Source: Balneolaceae bacterium (GTDB lineage Bacteria > Bacteroidota > Rhodothermia > Balneolales > Balneolaceae). Taken from it: a stretch of 11,824 nucleotides of DNA. The DNA lies in NCBI GenBank assembly GCA_007123985.1, contig SLGA01000282.1, forward strand, positions 1 to 11,824, given 5' to 3'. Positions 1 to 5,890 of this stretch are shown here, piece by piece. Numbering within the stretch: position 1 is the stretch's first letter; each line of letters opens with the position of its first letter. The notes under the pieces are model-generated. The model was not told where the DNA came from. It searched no databases and saw only the letters and a program-made list of their open reading frames with translations. A program made the translations under genes and the position numbers.

Positions 1-99
1 ATTCTGCTGGATTTAAATATCGGGGATGAAGAAGCCGTTGGTTGGGGATCGGATTTTTCATACGAATATGTGCGTATCAATGCCGAATATACAACCTGA
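1..99 (+). CDS. argJ: C-terminal end of ArgJ-like glutamate N-acetyltransferase (partial)
   Basis: Frame 1 is open from the first base to a TGA at 97-99 and gives 32 residues. The last residues read S-D-F-S-Y-E-Y-V-R-I-N-A-E-Y-T-T. This matches the conserved ending of ArgJ (ornithine acetyltransferase / bifunctional glutamate N-acetyltransferase), typically C-D-L-T-Y-D-Y-V-x-I-N-A-x-Y-x-T/S, preceded by a D-L-x-x-G-type strand seen here as L-D-L-N-I-G-D. ArgJ transfers the acetyl group of N-acetylornithine to glutamate in the cytoplasmic arginine pathway. The start, the autocleavage Thr and most of the protein lie outside the window, so the call rests on the C-terminal signature alone. The gene converges on the minus-strand propeller gene, whose stop is 31 bases away. 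I see no terminator hairpin between them. Confidence 0.72.
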   Translation: MLLDLNIGDEEAVGWGSDFSYEYVRINAEYTT

Positions 100-130
100 T
101 CGCAACAGAAAAACCGGGAATGTACCTGCT

Positions 131-1333
131 TTAAATGAGTCGATATCTGACCACTTTTTCAAAACCCATTTCATCTTTTTCGACGGTGTAAACCATGCCG
201 TTTTTGATATGGATTATCTTTTTTGAAATTGGCAAGGTCAACCGTCCGGTAATTTCTCGTTTTCTGTCATCAACTATCCACCATTCGAGGTACTTTCTGT
301 CATCCGATATTTTCGAGATCCAGATTCTGTCTTCATCATCAGAAATAACAGAATAAAGTACCGGCCAGAATTCTGGGTATTCGGCACTCTCGCGTACCTT
401 CAGAAGCTGCCTGTTATGGCTGAATCTTGGATGATTAATCTCTTTCGGGTTCATCACCGATCGATCAGCAGCAAAATAGTATGAACTACCTTCTGATCCG
501 TCTTCCAGAGAGTAGCTTTTTATGAAGAATTCGGATGTATGTGCCACATATAGATTGCCCGATTCAGAAATATGATACACAGTTCTCTCAGGTAATGGAA
601 GTGTAAATGCAGCCGGACTTCCGGCGTAATCTCCAATCATATAGGTGACATCTGAAAAATCCGCAATATGCAAACGATCGATTTCATTAAGATCTTTCAA
701 TGAAAACTTTAAAATTCCCTCAGGTTCATAAGCAGGGTTTCTGATTTGGCGATGAATCATCAGAAAAGTATTATCAGAAACTCTTGCTACAGGTTCACTT
801 GAGAAAGATATTGATCTATATTCTTCACTCAGATCCTGCGTTACCTCAAAGTTAAGTGTATCCAGAAGAGATTTATGTTGGAAGTTGTACCTCGTTAACC
901 GCTGTAAAGTACGATCGAACAGAAGCAGCTCTCCATTTTCGATCTGTACATTGTCGATGGATTGAAATTCACCCGGTTCAGAACCAAGCGTACCAAGAGA
1001 ATCAGCATAACTTCCGTCAGGTTCAAAAATGTGAAGTTGCCTCTTGCCCCAGCTCTCTCCGGCAATGTAAACACGTCCCTGGGAATCGGTTGTGATGGCA
1101 TTGATTTGGTCAAGCATCAGCGAGTCCTCAAATACCACTTCCTTTTCAAGTTGAAAAGTATCTTCTGAACCGTTTTGATTCGTCAGTATGATTAACTGTT
1201 TACTGTTTCGAATATGCTCAGGCAGTTCGGCTGAATCATTGGAGCATGCAGAAAGAAGAGCCAGCAAAACAAATGTACAAAGCAGAGATTTAAATCTGTG
1301 AGAGAAATTCATCAAATGGGGGAACAGGTACAT
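131..1333 (-). CDS. 6-bladed beta-propeller lipoprotein
   Basis: The 400-residue product starts with a short charged stretch, a hydrophobic core (about residues 16-28) and a lipobox L-L-S-A-C with Cys30, so it is a probable exported lipoprotein. The body has repeated beta-propeller features of the Bacteroidota 6-bladed/NHL type. One blade has D-S-Q-G-R-V-Y-I-A followed by H-I-F-E-P-D-G-S-Y, then the loop G-S-E-P-G-E-F-Q-S-I-D, which is very typical of this family. A later blade has D-D-E-D-R-I-W-I-S. Such proteins are thought to be surface or periplasmic binding scaffolds, and no catalytic residues are evident. A second in-frame ATG at codon 8 (base 1312) would give a more ordinary signal peptide (Cys23). 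Neither start has a clear ribosome-binding site. The gene begins only 17 bases after the threonine aldolase stop and is probably the last gene of that operon. The ligand is unknown. Confidence 0.85.
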   Translation of the reverse strand: MYLFPHLMNFSHRFKSLLCTFVLLALLSACSNDSAELPEHIRNSKQLIILTNQNGSEDTFQLEKEVVFEDSLMLDQINAITTDSQGRVYIAGESWGKRQLHIFEPDGSYADSLGTLGSEPGEFQSIDNVQIENGELLLFDRTLQRLTRYNFQHKSLLDTLNFEVTQDLSEEYRSISFSSEPVARVSDNTFLMIHRQIRNPAYEPEGILKFSLKDLNEIDRLHIADFSDVTYMIGDYAGSPAAFTLPLPERTVYHISESGNLYVAHTSEFFIKSYSLEDGSEGSSYYFAADRSVMNPKEINHPRFSHNRQLLKVRESAEYPEFWPVLYSVISDDEDRIWISKISDDRKYLEWWIVDDRKREITGRLTLPISKKIIHIKNGMVYTVEKDEMGFEKVVRYRLI

Positions 1334-1350
1334 TAACTTTCAGGTGCCAA

Positions 1351-2370
1351 TCAGAAATTTATATTCTTTGCAACGTTTAAAATCACAGAGATATTCTCAT
1401 CAGTAATTTGGAAATGGAACGTTGCCCTGATGGTTTTCGGCCCGAAAGGTACCATGCCTATCCCCTGTTTCTTGAAAGCTTCAAGTGCAGTCTCTGCATC
1501 AGAATCTATCACATCAAACAGAACAATGTTGGAGAAAACAGATGCCTTATCCACATTAAAAAGGGGGTTTTTAGAAATAGCTTTGGCAAAATTCTTTGCA
1601 TTTTCATGATCCCGTTCAAGCAGTTGACTGTGATTTTCTACTGCATATTCAGCCGCTGCTGCGAGCAGGCCTACTTGCCGCATTCCACCACCAAGCATTT
1701 TTCGCATTCGCCGGGCTTTTTTAATTATCTCTTTGTCAGCCAGCATCATAGAACCGATAGGTGCACCCAGGCCTTTACTGAAACAGATAGATATTGTATC
1801 GGCTACGCTGCCAAAAAATTCAGGTTCTATGCCTGATGCAGTTATTGCATTCCAGATTCTGGCGCCATCAAGATGGAGATAGAGTCCATGTTTATCAGCA
1901 AGATTACTGATTTCAAGCAGCTCTTGTCTTGTGTAAAATGCACCACCGCCTTTATTGGTTGTATTCTCTATTGCGATCACGCTTGTATGAGGATCCCAGT
2001 CGTTTTTTGGGCGAATGGCCGATTCAATGATTCCCGGTTTCAGCTTCCCATTTATTCCTTTTATGGGTCGAAGCTGTATCGATGAAAGATGCGCTGCCGC
2101 ACCGGTTTCATAATTAAAAATGTGCCCCAGTTCGTCAGTTATAACCTCCTCTCCGGGATTTGTAAGCACATGCAAACAGAGCTGATTGCTCATGACACCA
2201 CTTGGCACAAACAAGCCGGCTTCCATACCAAACATCCCAGCCATTTTTTTTTCAAAATGATTAACGGTAGGGTCTTCACCAAATACATCGTCTCCCACCT
2301 CTGCTTCAATCATTGCCTGAAGCATTCCGGGGGTTGGAGTGGTTACTGTGTCACTGCGAAGGTCAATCAT
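1351..2370 (-). CDS. ltaE: Low-specificity L-threonine aldolase
   Basis: This is a PLP-dependent fold-type I lyase that splits L-threonine or L-allo-threonine to glycine and acetaldehyde in the cytoplasm. From the chosen start the protein is 339 residues, the usual family length, and opens with M-I-D-L-R-S-D-T-V-T-x-P-T, the conserved N-terminus of the family. His83 (in L-G-H-I-F-N-Y-E) and His128 correspond to the active-site histidines known in E. coli LtaE. Asp168-Arg171 (H-L-D-G-A-R) holds the pyridine-nitrogen Asp. Lys199 in S-K-G-L-G-A-P-I-G-S is the Schiff-base lysine. The frame stays open upstream to an ATG at 2481, but those 37 extra codons overlap the preceding gene and do not resemble the family, so the start is placed at 2370. 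A 58-base gap separates it from the upstream dehydrogenase gene. The symbol is by family; substrate preference cannot be read from the sequence. Confidence 0.93.
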   Translation of the reverse strand: MIDLRSDTVTTPTPGMLQAMIEAEVGDDVFGEDPTVNHFEKKMAGMFGMEAGLFVPSGVMSNQLCLHVLTNPGEEVITDELGHIFNYETGAAAHLSSIQLRPIKGINGKLKPGIIESAIRPKNDWDPHTSVIAIENTTNKGGGAFYTRQELLEISNLADKHGLYLHLDGARIWNAITASGIEPEFFGSVADTISICFSKGLGAPIGSMMLADKEIIKKARRMRKMLGGGMRQVGLLAAAAEYAVENHSQLLERDHENAKNFAKAISKNPLFNVDKASVFSNIVLFDVIDSDAETALEAFKKQGIGMVPFGPKTIRATFHFQITDENISVILNVAKNINF

Positions 2371-2428
2371 AAGTGTGTAAACAGAAAATGTAAATTTAAA
2401 TCTTAAACGGAACAGATTTGTGAAACGG

Positions 2429-3286
2429 TTATTTGTATGAGAAGAATCCTTCGCCGGTTTTATCACCGAGCTTTCCGGCATCCACCATTTTTACCAACAG
2501 CGGACAAGGCCTGTATTTTGGATCTTTAAACCCTTCATAAAGAACATTCAGGATGTCCAGGCAAACATCCAGCCCGATAAAATCAGCCAGGCGCAGCGGT
2601 CCCATCGGGTGTGCCATTCCCAGTTTCATTACATCATCCACAGCTTTTGGTGTTGCAACGCCTTCATACACACAAAAAATGGCTTCATTGATCATTGGCA
2701 TAAGCACACGGTTTGATACAAATCCAGGTGAATCGTTTGCTGAAACCGGCATTTTTCCGAGATTTTCAGAGATTTGCATGATGCTCTTTGTAACTTCATC
2801 AGCAGTTTCAAGTCCGTTGATTACCTCGACCAGTTTCATCACAAGTACCGGATTGAAAAAATGCATGCCGATCACTTTTTCGGGTCTTTTGGTTACCGCT
2901 GCCAGTTTTGTAATGGATATAGATGATGTATTACTTGCAATGATTGCATGATCGGGGGCATGCAGATCAACTTCGGCAACGATTTTTTTCTTCAGATCAA
3001 AATTCTCAGGAACCGCTTCAACAATTAAATCTGCATCCAAAACAGCTCCCGGAATGGTTAAATGAGGCTGAATTCTGTCGAGAGTTTCTTCTTTTTGGGA
3101 TTCCGATATTTTCTCTTTCGAAACCATTCTCGAAAGGTTTTTATCGATTGTGTTCATCGCCCGATCTACAAATTCCTGTGCAGTTTCTATCAATTTTACA
3201 TTATATCCTTTCATGGCAAAAACATGGGCAATACCGTTACCCATGGTTCCGCCACCAATCACTGCTACTTTTTTAATTTCACTCAT
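2429..3286 (-). CDS. 3-hydroxybutyryl-CoA / 3-hydroxyacyl-CoA dehydrogenase
   Basis: This 285-residue soluble enzyme oxidises (S)-3-hydroxyacyl-CoA to 3-ketoacyl-CoA with NAD(P), or runs in reverse. It serves in beta-oxidation, butanoate metabolism or related CoA-ester catabolism. The Rossmann motif V-I-G-G-G-T-M-G-N-G-I-A is at 9-20, with Glu34 ending the second strand. The active-site residues keep the spacing of human HAD at a constant offset of 16: Ser121 (N-T-S-S), His142 (G-M-H-F-F-N-P-V), Glu154 (L-V-E-V) and Asn192 (V-S-N-R). His142 and Glu154 form the catalytic pair. The C-terminal domain ends G-E-G-F-F-S-Y-K, as in the Hbd/FadB2/PaaH single-domain family. It is the first gene of the minus-strand run and faces the divergent gap. 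No thiolase or crotonase is in view, so the exact pathway, and hence hbd versus paaH, is left open. Confidence 0.94.
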   Translation of the reverse strand: MSEIKKVAVIGGGTMGNGIAHVFAMKGYNVKLIETAQEFVDRAMNTIDKNLSRMVSKEKISESQKEETLDRIQPHLTIPGAVLDADLIVEAVPENFDLKKKIVAEVDLHAPDHAIIASNTSSISITKLAAVTKRPEKVIGMHFFNPVLVMKLVEVINGLETADEVTKSIMQISENLGKMPVSANDSPGFVSNRVLMPMINEAIFCVYEGVATPKAVDDVMKLGMAHPMGPLRLADFIGLDVCLDILNVLYEGFKDPKYRPCPLLVKMVDAGKLGDKTGEGFFSYK

Positions 3287-3411
3287 AGTTTCACCAATAC
3301 TTTCTGTTAATTTATGAATTACTGTACCTTTCGGGTTTGAGAGTATGTATTTTGAGCAGAATTTTCAATCTTAAACTGCCTAAATCTTTTACCGACTGCT
3401 AAATAAGCCGC
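3287..3411. promoter_or_regulatory. Divergent intergenic region carrying promoters for both operons
   Basis: These 125 bases separate the divergently transcribed dehydrogenase and acylase genes, so they should hold a promoter for each. The sequence is AT-rich with several T/A runs. I cannot identify a convincing sigma-70 pair or the Bacteroidota -33/-7 pattern (TTTG, about 19 bases, TAnnTTTG) at correct spacing on either strand. Neither start codon has a Shine-Dalgarno sequence. No operator-like palindrome stands out. Confidence 0.4.
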
Positions 3412-5856
3412 ATGAGATTCATCATTAAACTTATCCTTTTTTTTGCTCTTTTGTTTATCGGAGTTGCAGGATTAGCCTTTTACTGGACATTCTACAAACC
3501 GTTACCATCATACAATACAGAACTGAATTTACCCGGCTTGGAGTTACCGGTTGATGTGCATTGGGATCCCTACGGTACACCTCATGTCTATGCTGAATCG
3601 AAAGAAGATCTCTATTACACCATTGGTTATATCCATGCACAGGAGAGGCTTTGGCAGCTTACCCTTTCTCAGCTGGCCGCCGAGGGAAGGTTTGCAGAAT
3701 TTCTTGGTGAAGAACTGGTACCGGTAGATATTCATCAGCGAACACTTGGATTCTGGCATATTTCAAAAGCTATCGAGGCCGAAGCACCTGAGCACCTTCT
3801 GAATCTCCTACAAAAATATTCCGACGGTATTAACCATTTCATAGAAAATAACAGACGAAATTTACCTGTAGAATTTACACTTCTTGGTGTTGAACCCATT
3901 AAGTGGACACCTGCACACTCCATTGCCGTTTCACGTTTGATGGCGTGGGATCAGAATATGCACTGGATGAGTGAACTTACATACGCTTACCTTGCCGAAA
4001 ACCTGGACCCGGTATTACTGAGACAATTGATTCCCGTATATGATGATTCGTTTCCTGTAATGCTGAGTGAGAATCAACCATCAGGTTCTGCCGAAATGGT
4101 TATGCCATTCCTTAGAACGGAATTGGATGTTCGCTCTGCACTTTCAAAAAATGGATCCCCATTTGGAAGCAACGCCTGGGCTGTAAACGGAAGCAAAACA
4201 GAATCGGGACTCCCAATTCTTGCCGGAGATCCGCACATGGGTTTGAGCATTCCGGGTTTTTGGTATGAACTTTTTGTGGATACACCGGATTTACGAATGG
4301 CTGGTGCTACTATACCAGGTGCTCCTTTTTTCGTGCTTGGACAAAATTCACAATTTGCCTGGTCTATGACAAATATTATGGCAGATGATACCGATTTCTT
4401 CCTTGAATCAGTTCACAGTTCCAATTCAAACGAATACGTTGTTGACAGCCTCAGCAGTCCCGTTCAAACGTTACAATTCGAGGAGCGCAGGGAAATCATC
4501 CGGGTAAAAGGGGCGAACGAAAAACTACATGTTGTACGAAGCACAAAAAATGGACCGGTAATCAGTGATATTCACCCCAGCCAGGAGCTTATTGGCGACC
4601 ATGTTGTTACGTTGAGATGGAAAGGCCAGGATGTGAGCCAGGAAATGTGGGCTCTTTATCAGATGAACCACTCCCAATCCATGAGTGAATTCAGAAATGC
4701 GGTTGAGCAATTTCACTCACCCGGAATGAACTTTATCTATGCCGACAGAGACGATAATATTGCTATTTTTACTGGCGCCTCCCTCCCTTTAAGGGAACAT
4801 AATCCACTCACATTCAGGCACGGCTGGGATCCATCCTATCAATGGAACGGAACCATACCGTTTAATGAACTGCCGCATGTTGTAAATCCGGAATTAGGTT
4901 TTGTAGCGCACGCGAACAACAAAATGCACACAGAAAATTATCCCCATTATATCTCTACATTCTGGGAACCTCCCTCACGAATTCAGAGAATTGAACAGCT
5001 TCTTCAGCTGCAGGATACACTCACAACAGAACAGATGCAATCTATGCAGTTTGATGTATTTTCGCAGCATGCAGCTGATATTACCGATCTTATTTTACCC
5101 ATTTTACGAAGCGGGCCAAATTCAGAACAGTTCAGTGTTGCACTCTCCTATCTGGAAAACTGGACCCATGAATATGAACCTGCATCTACAGCAGCCACTA
5201 TTTTTGATCTTTTTTTTATGAACCTCGCAAGAAATGTTCTGCTGGATGAAATGGGTGAAGAAGCCTACAACAATTTTATTCAACTTGAACATCTTCCTGT
5301 GATGGTTATTAGCCGGATGCTTATAGACGATAGCTCATTTTTTAATGTAGTTACCACAGGTGATATTGAATCCCGCTCTGATATTGTGAGGCGTGCAATG
5401 GCAGAAACTCTTGAACAACTTGAAAACAAATACGGGCCGGAATCAGTAGAGTGGCGATGGGAAAATGTCCATTCACTCACTTTGAAACCTCCCCTGCTTG
5501 GTGAAGCAAGTGAAAACCCGGATGCACCTGCACTGTTTCGCACAATTGTAAATAATCTTTTCAATAAAGGGCCATATGGAGTACGCGGGCATGGCATGAG
5601 CATAAATAAAGGCCAGTATAGCTGGCACAGACCTTTTGAGATGGATTTAGGTGCATCCATCCGGAGAATTGTCGATTTTTCAACGCCTGAACGATCACTT
5701 ACAGTATTACCTACAGGGCAATCTGGCAATCCTCTGTCTGCAAACTACGGTGATCAAACCAGTTTGTGGCTTGAAGGACGCTATCGGTTTCTTTACCAAG
5801 ACAGTACATTTTTTCAGCAAACCAGCTACCAAACCATGAGGCTATACCCTCAGTAA
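3412..5856 (+). CDS. Penicillin acylase family Ntn hydrolase, membrane-anchored
   Basis: This 814-residue precursor belongs to the penicillin G acylase / AHL acylase / cephalosporin acylase family, which hydrolyses amide bonds after cutting itself into alpha and beta chains. A hydrophobic segment at residues 4-24 has no clear signal-peptidase site, suggesting an N-terminal anchor with the enzyme on the periplasmic side. The alpha region begins with V-H-W-D-P-Y-G-T-P-H-V-Y (48-59) and I-G-Y-I-H-A-Q-E-R-L-W-Q (71-82). Self-cleavage should occur before Ser253 in F-G-S-N-A-W-A-V. Numbering Ser253 as beta-1, Asp325 and Asp328 (A-D-D-T-D-F-F) fall at beta-73 and beta-76, the calcium ligands of E. 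coli PGA, and Trp317 falls at beta-65. The oxyanion Asn (beta-241 of PGA) matches Asn502 in V-A-H-A-N-N-K. All key residues are present, so it should be active. The acyl substrate cannot be predicted. It is the first gene of a four-gene operon, 34 bases ahead of the next. Confidence 0.92.
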   Translation: MRFIIKLILFFALLFIGVAGLAFYWTFYKPLPSYNTELNLPGLELPVDVHWDPYGTPHVYAESKEDLYYTIGYIHAQERLWQLTLSQLAAEGRFAEFLGEELVPVDIHQRTLGFWHISKAIEAEAPEHLLNLLQKYSDGINHFIENNRRNLPVEFTLLGVEPIKWTPAHSIAVSRLMAWDQNMHWMSELTYAYLAENLDPVLLRQLIPVYDDSFPVMLSENQPSGSAEMVMPFLRTELDVRSALSKNGSPFGSNAWAVNGSKTESGLPILAGDPHMGLSIPGFWYELFVDTPDLRMAGATIPGAPFFVLGQNSQFAWSMTNIMADDTDFFLESVHSSNSNEYVVDSLSSPVQTLQFEERREIIRVKGANEKLHVVRSTKNGPVISDIHPSQELIGDHVVTLRWKGQDVSQEMWALYQMNHSQSMSEFRNAVEQFHSPGMNFIYADRDDNIAIFTGASLPLREHNPLTFRHGWDPSYQWNGTIPFNELPHVVNPELGFVAHANNKMHTENYPHYISTFWEPPSRIQRIEQLLQLQDTLTTEQMQSMQFDVFSQHAADITDLILPILRSGPNSEQFSVALSYLENWTHEYEPASTAATIFDLFFMNLARNVLLDEMGEEAYNNFIQLEHLPVMVISRMLIDDSSFFNVVTTGDIESRSDIVRRAMAETLEQLENKYGPESVEWRWENVHSLTLKPPLLGEASENPDAPALFRTIVNNLFNKGPYGVRGHGMSINKGQYSWHRPFEMDLGASIRRIVDFSTPERSLTVLPTGQSGNPLSANYGDQTSLWLEGRYRFLYQDSTFFQQTSYQTMRLYPQ

Positions 5857-5890
5857 TTCCTTTACAAACAATAGACTTAATCATCTAGTT

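Noticed and set aside
119..1334. 10-base inverted pair (AATGTACCTG at 119-128, CAGGTACATT at 1325-1334) bracketing the propeller gene
   Set aside because: Ten-base inverted matches are expected by chance many times in about 12 kb. One copy is simply the gene's first codons, and there is no transposase or target duplication.
1408..1836. 142-codon plus-strand open frame opposite threonine aldolase
   Set aside because: It is antisense to the PLP-lysine region of a clear enzyme, and its Cys/Phe/His-rich composition is typical of a shadow frame.
2371..2481. 37-codon N-terminal extension of threonine aldolase
   Set aside because: It overlaps the end of the dehydrogenase gene and has no family similarity, while the conserved family start M-I-D-L-R-S-D begins at 2370.
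5280..5729. 149-codon minus-strand open frame inside the acylase gene
   Set aside because: It lies antisense to conserved acylase sequence and has no protein-family features.
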